DNA of 64,000 bases from Bradyrhizobium sp. CCBAU 051011 (GTDB lineage: Bacteria; Pseudomonadota; Alphaproteobacteria; Rhizobiales; Xanthobacteraceae). Below, piece after piece: positions 56,889 to 64,000 of the stretch; the first letter of the stretch is position 1; each line of letters starts with the position of its first letter. The DNA is taken from positions 1,344,501 to 1,408,500 of the forward strand of contig NZ_CP022222.1 of NCBI RefSeq assembly GCF_009930815.1, given 5' to 3'. The position numbers and the translations under genes were made by a program. The notes beneath the pieces were generated by a model. The model had not been told where the DNA came from. It searched no databases and worked only from the letters and a program-made list of their open reading frames with translations.

Positions 56889-57800
56889 CTAGGCCGCAAC
56901 ATATAGCGTTTTGCCGGACGCGGCGGCGGCTCCGAGTGCGCAGTTAATCTCCGACGCCTCAACGCAGTAGAGCGGAACGCCCTTGTACTTCCAAGCCGTT
57001 AGCACGCCCGGGCGAAGCAATCCGGCCAGTCGCTCAATCCTGAGCACGAACTTGTGGGAGAGAGGCGCCGACATCTGGTACGGAATATGCCGGCCGGCAC
57101 CGTCGATCAGGGTAACGCGGATGGGCTCCTCGCGCTCCCGCGGGATAGGGAAGTCGGGACCCATGTGATCCTCGATGGCGTGAACCTGCGTGAGGCTACG
57201 ATAATACTCGGTGCCAACGCCAAGAATCACTGTCTTGTATCGCGCCATCACACCGAACGGTGACAGTGGCCCGCATTCCGCGGAGCTCAGGTGATGGCTG
57301 CGGGTAAGTTCTTCGGCAAGAGGTCCCATCGCGCATACGCTGTGGGTCGGGTGGAGGCTGCGCAAGACGACGCTCAAGTGACGAAATAGCTCGCTCACAA
57401 TTCCCATCTGGGACGGCGTGCGCCGCACGTTGAACAGCGGATTGGCGCGATAATAATCGAGATAGTACTTCTCAGCAGTTCCGAAAAAGAAGGCTGGCAT
57501 GGCCAACGTTCGATCGGGCCCTGTGATGCGCAGGAAGGTCTTGAGCAGTTTGCGGGGATCGTCGCGATACATCGGGGTCAGGCTATTGTAAGAACAATGC
57601 ACCATGAGAATGTCGAAATCATCCGGCAGATGCCGGCGAATCTCGAGCTCAAGCTCGGCCGTCGAGAAGGTCCCGTTCCACGCTTGGATCAGGGGCGTGC
57701 ATTTTAGGCGTAGCCGCCATAGGCGCGACTTGAGATACTGACGCATCGACAGGGAGGTCGCCCGGCGCAGTAGGTAAAAGGCTTCCTTCTTGAGGCTCAA
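56889..57800 (-). CDS. AAC(3)-family N-acetyltransferase
   Basis: A 303-residue protein of the aminoglycoside 3-N-acetyltransferase (AAC(3)) fold. Seen: DDFDILMVHCSYNSLTPMYR (first helix-strand pair), LAMPAFFFGTAEKYYL, the diagnostic SLHPTHSVCAMGPLAEEL with the active-site histidine region, and LILGVGTEYYRSLTQVHAIEDH (with VI for LI). In EPS clusters such proteins probably acetylate an amino sugar rather than an antibiotic; so resistance is not implied. The N-terminus up to residue 45 is basic and may be poorly placed: TTG 57800 sits directly after AAAGGAA, and ATG 57746 is the alternative. Upstream lies an IS3 remnant. Confidence 0.85.
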   Translation of the reverse strand: MSLKKEAFYLLRRATSLSMRQYLKSRLWRLRLKCTPLIQAWNGTFSTAELELEIRRHLPDDFDILMVHCSYNSLTPMYRDDPRKLLKTFLRITGPDRTLAMPAFFFGTAEKYYLDYYRANPLFNVRRTPSQMGIVSELFRHLSVVLRSLHPTHSVCAMGPLAEELTRSHHLSSAECGPLSPFGVMARYKTVILGVGTEYYRSLTQVHAIEDHMGPDFPIPREREEPIRVTLIDGAGRHIPYQMSAPLSHKFVLRIERLAGLLRPGVLTAWKYKGVPLYCVEASEINCALGAAAASGKTLYVAA

Positions 57801-58064
57801 TTCCTTTCATCCTTCCTGGTGGCGGGAGCGACGTTGCGGAACTGGACTCCCTGCACGTTCATCGCCAAAGCATTCCATTTCATGGTTCAAGGACGCGAAC
57901 CGCTTAAGATGTTTCGCCTCGGGTTGATTGGCAATCTAGCCGACAGCACTCGCGAAGTTGGCGGCGCAGAAGTGGGTGTTGGAAGGCCCCGCGCTTCCAA
58001 ATGTGGTACCTCCGAAGTGGAGCTCTTGTCCCGTCAGGTATCGTCGCGCTGACGGTTGAGACAC
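57801..58064. other. Intergenic region beside IS3 remnant
   Basis: Together with the IS3 remnant this forms a 450-base gap between the acetyltransferase and glycosyltransferase genes. No further gene is recognised; a 77-codon rightward open frame looks random. Confidence 0.3.
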
Positions 58065-58259
58065 CACCTACTAATGACGCGATCCTCAAGCGCCTTCAGC
58101 CGCTTAGCGTCGGAAACCTCCAGCCCGCCGTACTTGGCCTTCCGTTTGTAGAAACGTCGCGTCGAGATCCCGTGCTTGCGGCAGACCGGTCGCCACACCC
58201 GCCTCCTGCTCCTGCAAAATCCCGATGATCTGCTCTTCCGTGAAACGGCTCGGCTTCAT
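58065..58259 (-). pseudogene. IS3-family OrfA transposase remnant, frameshifted
   Basis: From ATG 58259 the frame reads MKPSRFTEEQIIGILQEQEA, a typical IS3-type OrfA start. After GVATG it shifts: the other frame continues CRKHGISTRRFYKRKAKYGG then LEVSDAKRLKALEDR. A loss of two bases (or gain of one) fits. The sequence ends there; the rest of OrfA and all of OrfB are missing. Its ATG overlaps the stop codon of the adjacent glycosyltransferase (ATGA). Confidence 0.85.
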
Positions 58260-59440
58260 GGTCTATCCCTCCCGAGACGAGAGACTCTATCCAGTCTTGC
58301 AGAGTTTGCGGGGCCCGGGTTATATGGCGCGCGTGCCCTCTTATCCGCCAACCCGCGATAAAGGCCGAGATACGCGTTAGTCATCGCATCGAGCGAGAAC
58401 GCTGTTTCAATACGCCGGCGCCCCTTTATACCGAGATCATTGGCAAGCTCAGCGCTATTGAGGAGTTTGAGCACACGATCCGTCAACGCTCCAGCGTCGT
58501 GGCTCGGCACAAGAAATCCCGTCTGTCCTTCCAGGACCAGTTCAGGAGTGCCCCCATCGTTTGTTGCTACGATTGGCTTACCCAACGCCATGCATTCGGT
58601 TATTGCGTTGGAAATACCCTCCCCGTGTAGACGGCTGTTGCTAGCGAGAACTCCCACGGTGAAGAGATTAGCGACACTTTCTATATCTCTCCGCTGCCCC
58701 AGAAACTGTATGCGCAGCGAATGTTCTGGTGGCACGCTAGCGCGCACTTGCCGCAGCGTTTCGCCGTCGCCGACAGCGATAAACGTAACATCGTCCCTAA
58801 GATCGCAAATGCGGCATGCCATTTCGACAAAGGTTGCGTAATCTTTTCTGGGCGTGAAGTTAGCAACCATCCCGACAATATGGGAGGTCGCGATGCCCAA
58901 CATGCTGCGAAGCTCTGCCTCGTCCGTTAAGTTACGGACTCTTGCAGGATTAAAGCCATTGTAGATCGATAGACCCTTGCGCTCCGGAACACGGTAGGCA
59001 GCTAGGCCCGCGCGCGAATTGGCGACGACGATGTCTGAAAATGGGATAGTCAGCTTGCCCATTAAATAGTTCTTATTCCACAGCGTCATATGCGGCGGCG
59101 CGTCTCGCACAAAGCCATTGACGAAGGCCGTGCCGCACAGTTTCGCAACCGGAGCGGCATAAACGGAACACATCGGGCTCCAGGAATGAACGATATCTAT
59201 TTTCAAATTGGAGACCAGCTCGTACAAGCGCTTGAAAAGCCGCAGATCTCTCCTGCCTCTCCGAACGAGCTGAATAATCTGCGCGTATCCAAGGTCAATT
59301 TCGTAACGAACCTCGTCCTCGTCCGTAACCGCGACGAATGACTCTATGTCATGGTGAGGAGAAAGCCCACTCAACAGTTCGACGATTTGTCGTTCTTTCC
59401 CTGCCCGGCGTAGAGACTCAGTAAGGTGCAATATACGCAT
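58256..59440 (-). CDS. Glycosyltransferase family 4, C-terminus ending at an IS3 remnant
   Basis: A 394-residue GT-B glycosyltransferase. It begins MRILHLTESLRRAGKERQIV, a common start in this family; the donor-side half has VGMVANFTPRKDYATFVEMA, HSLRIQFLGQRRDIESVANL and the EX7E-like region SNSRLHGEGISNAITECMAL with GKPIVATNDGGTPELV. The family part ends around YLGLYRGLADKR; the last 25 or so residues (starting ARAPYNPGPANS) run into the IS3 remnant and end at its ATG, so the native tail may be replaced. GGGAG lies nine bases before ATG 59440. It follows another GT4 gene with almost no gap. Confidence 0.87.
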   Translation of the reverse strand: MRILHLTESLRRAGKERQIVELLSGLSPHHDIESFVAVTDEDEVRYEIDLGYAQIIQLVRRGRRDLRLFKRLYELVSNLKIDIVHSWSPMCSVYAAPVAKLCGTAFVNGFVRDAPPHMTLWNKNYLMGKLTIPFSDIVVANSRAGLAAYRVPERKGLSIYNGFNPARVRNLTDEAELRSMLGIATSHIVGMVANFTPRKDYATFVEMACRICDLRDDVTFIAVGDGETLRQVRASVPPEHSLRIQFLGQRRDIESVANLFTVGVLASNSRLHGEGISNAITECMALGKPIVATNDGGTPELVLEGQTGFLVPSHDAGALTDRVLKLLNSAELANDLGIKGRRRIETAFSLDAMTNAYLGLYRGLADKRARAPYNPGPANSARLDRVSRLGRDRP

Positions 59441-59441
59441 G

Positions 59442-60611
59442 TCAGCGCTCTCCCGGGTGGACTGATTCAGTCCAAATCGCAACGAGGCGTTCAGCGCAAA
59501 TTTCGATGGCTAACCGGCTTCTATGTAGAGTCCTCCCGTTCTCTCCCAATCGCTGTCTCAATTCGGGATCGTCAATGAGGCGCCCCAATGCAGCAGCAAG
59601 TCCTTCGACATCACCGGGCTCGACGATCAGTCCAGTCCTCTCGTGCTCAATGAGCTCTGGAAGTGCCCCCACTGGGGTACAAACGACGGCCGCGCCGTGA
59701 GCCAAGGCCTCAATCACCGCCATCGGAAGATTTTCGCTAAAGGACGGGAGCACCAGAATATTGGCCGCGCGCAAAAGTGCCTCAACCTGCGCTGGACCGA
59801 CCCAACCTGGCACCGAGATACGATCGCCAAGTCCAGCTCGCTCAACTGCGGCTCTCGTATCGCTCACCGCACCGTCACCTGCGAGCGTGGCCCTCCAGCC
59901 GGACTTTGAATCCAAGCTTGCCAACGCCCTCACAAGTTCCGGCACACCTTTTCTTGGCCCGAGTCGTCCCAAAAAGAGAATGCTGGCTGCCTGCTTCATG
60001 ATGTTCGGATCTTTGAAGTCAGCTGTTCGTGAAGCATTCGGAACAATGACAATCCTTGCAGAGCAATCCGGTACTCTGTCCGCAACAACCTGCTTCCAGT
60101 AATTGCCAAGCACAATGATCTTTTGGCTACTGAGAAACATCAGATCTATTTCTTTCCTCAGAATACTGCGCCGAGAATCCCAAAACTGATCAAACTGATC
60201 GCTATGTAGATGGAGCACATACGGCAATCGGCAAATTCTTGAGATGCGGGCCAAGATGAGCTTGCGATACGTGCTGCCGAACGCCGACAGATTTATATGT
60301 ACAGCATCCACTCGTCCGAGCAGCCGAAGCAGCACCAGACGTATAATTGCCTGCGCAAGAAATAAGGGCGACAATAGTATCGAGCCGGCACCCCGAGTTG
60401 AGACAAAACAGACGTTTACGTTTGCGAAGCGATCCACCTGAAGCGCGCAGCGCAGTTCGTCCATCATCCGGCCCATGCCTCCATGGCCACCTGTGCCTTC
60501 GGCATTAAAGATGACCACTCGAAGCGGACCAGCTGCCTGCTCAATGGATTTAGTTTCGCTGATGCGAGCTTTGTCTGTCTGTGTCCGGTAGCAAACCAAC
60601 GAGGTCGTCAT
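59442..60611 (-). CDS. Glycosyltransferase family 4
   Basis: A 389-residue GT-B glycosyltransferase. The N-terminal half has VVIFNAEGTGGHGGMGRMMD, a glycine-rich acceptor-side loop, and DAVHINLSAFGSTYRKLIL. The C-terminal half has ILFLGRLGPRKGVPELVRAL, WRATLAGDGAV and the EX7E-like LPSFSENLPMAVIEALAHGA with AVVCTPVGALPELIEHERTG. Both halves are full-length, so it should be active. ATG 60611 is used; an in-frame TTG at 60617 precedes it. The stop lies one base before the start of the next GT4 gene, so the two are co-translated. The sugar donor is unknown. Confidence 0.9.
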   Translation of the reverse strand: MTTSLVCYRTQTDKARISETKSIEQAAGPLRVVIFNAEGTGGHGGMGRMMDELRCALQVDRFANVNVCFVSTRGAGSILLSPLFLAQAIIRLVLLRLLGRVDAVHINLSAFGSTYRKLILARISRICRLPYVLHLHSDQFDQFWDSRRSILRKEIDLMFLSSQKIIVLGNYWKQVVADRVPDCSARIVIVPNASRTADFKDPNIMKQAASILFLGRLGPRKGVPELVRALASLDSKSGWRATLAGDGAVSDTRAAVERAGLGDRISVPGWVGPAQVEALLRAANILVLPSFSENLPMAVIEALAHGAAVVCTPVGALPELIEHERTGLIVEPGDVEGLAAALGRLIDDPELRQRLGENGRTLHRSRLAIEICAERLVAIWTESVHPGER

Positions 60612-60758
60612 GTTCAAGCTCTTATCCCCGGGGGCTAATGTCTGCTCAGATCCAAATCACGCCACGTAGGTGCTCCGACGTGATTTGGAGATTGACGTCG
60701 AAACAATTCGATTGGCCAAGCTTCGCAGACGGATACAAGAGGCAGGAGCCGGCTCTTT

Positions 60759-62636
60759 TCATGTTGCTATCTTGAATGTACGCAAGAACATCTCGAGATT
60801 TATCACCGACCAAAGAACCTTTTCGTGGTTCTGCCGACCGCTCAGGTGCTCTGCAACAAGCCTACGAAGCTTGGAGCCGCTTATCATTCGCGCTACACCG
60901 GAACTTTCGCTCACAAGCATGTCCTGTACGAAATCCTGGTAAGGGCCCCTGAACCATTCTGCGACGGGCACACGGAATCCGACCTTTTTTCGCCGCAGGA
61001 TGGACTGTGGCAGGATCTTGTCCATTGCTGCCCGCAGCACGGTCTTGCCGCCCTTGCCTCTCGTCAGAAACTCGTCCGGAAAGCGCGCTACGACGCCGGC
61101 CAGCATCGTATCCATGAATGGCATCCGCCCCTCGATCGACCCTGCCATCATCATCCGATCGCCGCGTTCCAACAGATCATCAGGAAGCCAAGAAGTCTGA
61201 TCGAAGAACAATGTACGCCGTAGACTAGATTCGAGCCCAGACGAGTATGGATAGACGTCCGGCGGCGTTGCCGAGAGGCGGCGGCCGAGCATCGCCTCAG
61301 CTTCAGCAACTGAAGTGCCGCCAAACCAGACCCGCATGCGGTTCACTAGGTCGCGTTCGCCCGCCGCCAATGCAAGAATCTTTACGCGCCTCATTCCGTA
61401 AGGCAATGAGCGGACCAGCGGATAGATTATCCGCTCGTGAAGCAAGTGTGGCATCAGCCATTGATACAGACCGATCCACTGCTCGGCCCGATGCTTCGCA
61501 TATCCTCCCATCAACTCATCAGCGCCTTCTCCCGTGAGTACCATCTTCACGCTACGAGAGGCCATTTCCGAAAGCATGAAGATCGGAACGTCAGATGTCT
61601 CGCTTACCGGAGCCCCCCGGCGCAAGACGGCAGTTGACCAATGCTCCATGAAAGCATCGGGTTCGACGAATAGTTCATTGTGAATTGTGCCAAACTGACC
61701 TGCAATGGCACGCGCGTGATCGAGCTCCGAATACTCCGCTTCCCGAAAACCGACTGAGAACGTTCGCACAGGCTCGGCACTATGCTTAACCATGGTTGCC
61801 ACGACTGCCGAGGAGTCGACACCACCCGAAAGATAGGCTCCGAAAGGTGCGTCGCTACGCATACGAATTCGGACGGCCTCATCGAATGTGTCTTCGAACA
61901 AACGAATTGCATCACCGAATGATTTGACTTCCGGTATCGTCGTCGCAACTGGCGGCGTAAAATAGCGTGTCGTTTTCAGCGTTCCATTCTGCCATACGGC
62001 ATAGTGACCAGGCTGCAGCTTCCTCACCGCACGAAAGAACGTGAGAGGCCCCGGAACATAACGATTGAGAAGATAGTGGCCCAGTGCCTCGAGGTCGAAC
62101 GCTCGGCTGAAGCCCGGAAACTGAACGAGCGGCTCAATCTCCGAGCCGAAGAGAAGACCGCCCTGCAGCTCGGCGAGAAACAGCGGCTTTTTGCCGAAGG
62201 CATCGCGAGCCAGCACCAGGCGCTGCTCTGCTTCATCCCACAGAGCAAAGCTGAACATGCCGCGAAATCTACCTACGGCGTCGAGGTGCCAAGCGCGATA
62301 TGCTTCGATAAGCACTTCGGTATCTGAGTTCGTACGAAAGCGATGACCACGGGCGACAAGTTCCTGTCGCAGTTCAAGGTAGTTATAGATTTCGCCGTTG
62401 AAGATTAAGGTGAAGCGGCCATCCTCGCTCGACATTGGTTGCCCGCCGCCACCGATATCGATAATCGAAAGCCGGCGGTGGCCGAAGCCGATTTGAAATC
62501 GCTCGTCAGAGGTATCGTGAAGCCAGTAGCCGGAGCCGTCCGGCCCCCGATGAAACATGAGATCCGTAAGGCCGATGAGTGTCGTGCGATCCTGACGGTT
62601 CGTGGCCCCAAGAACCCATCCAAAGATCCCACACAT
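60759..62636 (-). CDS. asnB: Asparagine-synthetase-like amidotransferase, second copy
   Basis: A 625-residue two-domain enzyme with Cys2 (MCGIFGWVLG), FHRGPDGSGYW, IFNGEIYNYLELR and the PP-loop SGGVDSSAVV at about residue 268. Later TGEGADELMGGYAKHRAEQW is present. It is a distant paralogue of the protein at 41.5 kb, not a recent duplicate: the two differ in length and in most positions outside the motifs. As in that case, amide formation on a uronic acid of the polymer is plausible, but free asparagine synthesis cannot be excluded. It reads in the same direction as the two GT4 genes, 147 bases ahead of them. Confidence 0.9.
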   Translation of the reverse strand: MCGIFGWVLGATNRQDRTTLIGLTDLMFHRGPDGSGYWLHDTSDERFQIGFGHRRLSIIDIGGGGQPMSSEDGRFTLIFNGEIYNYLELRQELVARGHRFRTNSDTEVLIEAYRAWHLDAVGRFRGMFSFALWDEAEQRLVLARDAFGKKPLFLAELQGGLLFGSEIEPLVQFPGFSRAFDLEALGHYLLNRYVPGPLTFFRAVRKLQPGHYAVWQNGTLKTTRYFTPPVATTIPEVKSFGDAIRLFEDTFDEAVRIRMRSDAPFGAYLSGGVDSSAVVATMVKHSAEPVRTFSVGFREAEYSELDHARAIAGQFGTIHNELFVEPDAFMEHWSTAVLRRGAPVSETSDVPIFMLSEMASRSVKMVLTGEGADELMGGYAKHRAEQWIGLYQWLMPHLLHERIIYPLVRSLPYGMRRVKILALAAGERDLVNRMRVWFGGTSVAEAEAMLGRRLSATPPDVYPYSSGLESSLRRTLFFDQTSWLPDDLLERGDRMMMAGSIEGRMPFMDTMLAGVVARFPDEFLTRGKGGKTVLRAAMDKILPQSILRRKKVGFRVPVAEWFRGPYQDFVQDMLVSESSGVARMISGSKLRRLVAEHLSGRQNHEKVLWSVINLEMFLRTFKIAT

Positions 62637-62812
62637 GCTAGATGCCTTAACCTCGACGACAATCAGATGATAACCGCCACAAATGCTCCTTCTGGAGCCC
62701 GCTGCGATTTAGCCATCAATCAAACGGAACAGGAATCGCTCCGAAGAATACGGTTTGAAGGAGCCCTCCCTTGCACAAAGCGCAAGGACCTCGGCGAGTA
62801 GATCGACGCCGG

Positions 62813-63715
62813 TCACGCGCGACTTGCCCCGCAGGCCGAGACATGCGGAGCCTGCGCGACGCTACACTCGTCGATGAGCCTCTTCGTGTTCAGAATGTTG
62901 CCCTTGCTGGATGCGCCGAATACGATTGATTCTATTTTCTTCTGACTGCAGACGTATTCGATGGCCTCGCGCGGGTCGATCGCTCCGGAAGCCAAGACGG
63001 ACATTGCCACAGGTCTGAACTTGCGCGACGCAATCACCTTCTCATAGAGATCGATACCGCCACACATCCGGAATCCCAGTTTGTTTATATTCGCGCATAC
63101 GATCGGATTCTCTATGCCGATTTCGTCCAGCACATCGAGAAGACGCGGCAAATTCATTGTTATGAAACCCGGCTCAGCGTTGTAGCGATCCTGCACGTGA
63201 TCGGCAAAAATGCGGAATGCGTCTTTAATTCCCATCCCAAGCAACAGGTCGGTGACCACGTTCTGAAGAAAGATAACAGGGGTCCTCAGTCCGCTGAACA
63301 TTTTCATCTCGGCGTCGATCAGTAGCCGCGCCATTCCCTCCACATCCCGCGTCGCCACCGATAAACCACCCCTCACCAGCGCAGAAAGGGCGTTCTGTGC
63401 GGGCAAGAAACGCTTCAATGCCTCAAGCATTCCGTGCTCGGTCACGGCATTTGCGTACTTGTGGGCGTACGGCATGCAGGGAAAAAATTCCAACTCCGAA
63501 TATCGCTCCCGGTGCGAACGGACGTGCGCGCAGAGCTCGGCGATTCGATCATGCGTCGTGCACATGAAGACATGGATTCCGCTGTCATAGGCGACATCCA
63601 GCAGATTGATAATTTCCTGGATATCTGCAAAGCGGATAGCCTGCGCCCGCGCCTTTTCCTCGGACATGTGATTGATGCCGAAGAACTGGTTATCGCCGAA
63701 TAATATCCGATCCAT
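62813..63715 (-). CDS. Aldo-keto-reductase-like TIM-barrel protein, function unknown
   Basis: A 300-residue soluble protein. It begins MDRILFGDNQFFGINHMSEE and has alternating strands and helices through the length. The pieces LLDVAYDSGIHVFMCTTHDR, near the start, and AIDPREAIEYVCSQKKIESI with VFGASSKGNILNTKRLID, near the end, recall the aldo-keto reductase barrel, including the C-terminal cofactor-side section, but I do not see the Asp-Tyr-Lys-His tetrad clearly. It lies beside a Gfo/Idh-type oxidoreductase in a polysaccharide locus, so a role in sugar modification is possible. AGGAAGACCG precedes ATG. Confidence 0.6.
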   Translation of the reverse strand: MDRILFGDNQFFGINHMSEEKARAQAIRFADIQEIINLLDVAYDSGIHVFMCTTHDRIAELCAHVRSHRERYSELEFFPCMPYAHKYANAVTEHGMLEALKRFLPAQNALSALVRGGLSVATRDVEGMARLLIDAEMKMFSGLRTPVIFLQNVVTDLLLGMGIKDAFRIFADHVQDRYNAEPGFITMNLPRLLDVLDEIGIENPIVCANINKLGFRMCGGIDLYEKVIASRKFRPVAMSVLASGAIDPREAIEYVCSQKKIESIVFGASSKGNILNTKRLIDECSVAQAPHVSACGASRA

Positions 63716-63744
63716 CGGTCTTCCTGCCCTTCCCTAACGGAGTT

Positions 63745-64000
63745 CTACCTCAGCGCGCCCGTGACGAGGGACAGCAAGCCACCCTCACTCGTTCGGCTTT
63801 GAGCTGGGGTCCTGGCTCCGGCATCTACTACTCGTCGCCACGCGCCTCCGGCGTCCTCCAACATCGCGGACACGACACAATCTGTCTGTACCGCAGACGC
63901 GAAAGACGAGATGTTCTCCCGGCGACCTTCCGCGATGCATCGGATGAAGTAGTCGAGTTGCGCGGAATATTCCTCGCCCCGCAGGTAATACCACACGTCA
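63745..64000 (-). CDS. Gfo/Idh/MocA-family oxidoreductase, C-terminal part
   Basis: The frame is open to the right edge of the window, so only the last 84 codons are visible. WYYLRGEEYSAQLDYFIRCI and AEGRRENISSFASAVQTDCV match the C-terminal helix end of the Gfo/Idh/MocA family, where a barrel-face helix carries YFxxCIxEGR. These enzymes are NAD(P)-dependent sugar dehydrogenases or reductases. Its stop is 29 bases ahead of the TIM-barrel gene start, so the two are probably one operon. Confidence 0.7.
   Translation of the reverse strand, partial: DVWYYLRGEEYSAQLDYFIRCIAEGRRENISSFASAVQTDCVVSAMLEDAGGAWRRVVDAGARTPAQSRTSEGGLLSLVTGALR

Noticed and set aside
56889..57800. Reading the AAC(3)-fold protein as an aminoglycoside-resistance gene
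   Set aside because: The fold is shared by chromosomal enzymes of polysaccharide loci; the context favours sugar acetylation.
1..64000. tRNA, rRNA, CRISPR arrays or prophage modules
   Set aside because: Looked for cloverleaf-like runs, spaced short repeats and phage structural genes; none was evident by eye.

Overview
The window looks like the chromosome of a Bradyrhizobium-type alphaproteobacterium (Rhizobiales). Pointers are the high GC, a 180-kDa class NAD-glutamate dehydrogenase, a giant kinase/ATPase/histidine-kinase hybrid, a peptide-type ABC transporter paired with an arabinofuranosidase, a RIME-like palindromic mosaic element, and a large exopolysaccharide (EPS) locus with LuxR regulators. 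This assignment rests on recognising protein families, not on a database search.

Layout. (1) 1-6.5 kb: amino-acid/amine catabolism, with the end of a DadA-type FAD oxidoreductase, an Lrp/AsnC regulator, a class III aminotransferase, a type II haloacid dehalogenase, a succinate-semialdehyde dehydrogenase, a cupin and a GhrA-type hydroxyacid dehydrogenase. A GNAT acetyltransferase follows (6.9-7.8 kb). (2) 8.2-13.8 kb: one huge signalling gene (degenerate kinase, AAA ATPase, GAF, PAS, histidine kinase). (3) 13.8-21.2 kb: a five-gene ABC transporter operon ending in a GH51 arabinofuranosidase, probably for uptake and intracellular cleavage of plant arabino-oligosaccharides. (4) 21.5-22.8 kb: a dead IS630 transposase and a small unknown protein; 22.8-27.6 kb: NAD-GDH. 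(5) 28.2-64 kb: the EPS locus.

The EPS locus holds the core parts of a Wzx/Wzy-type pathway: two LuxR regulators (28.2 and 29.6 kb), a periplasmic coiled-coil protein built from twelve 53-residue repeats, a Wza/ExoF-type export protein, an initiating glycosylphosphotransferase, a Wzz protein without kinase domain, a flippase, a polymerase, three GT4 glycosyltransferases, two methyltransferases, two asparagine-synthetase-like amidotransferases, an AAC(3)-family acetyltransferase, and sugar-nucleotide genes: a UDP-glucuronate 4-epimerase type, a TviB-type dehydrogenase, and a single-chain fusion of UDP-GlcNAc 2-epimerase with UDP-ManNAc dehydrogenase. A Tat-exported polysaccharide-lyase-like protein, a VpsJ-like alpha/alpha toroid protein, an AKR-like barrel and a Gfo/Idh oxidoreductase complete it. 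Together they suggest an acidic polymer with N-acetylated amino-uronic acids, possibly amidated. I see no bacterial tyrosine kinase.

The EPS locus has been rearranged: remnants of IS4, IS110 and IS3 transposases lie between its genes, and fragments of a membrane protein and of a PssD/Alg14-type gene sit just upstream of the TviB-type gene. I found no tRNA, rRNA or CRISPR.
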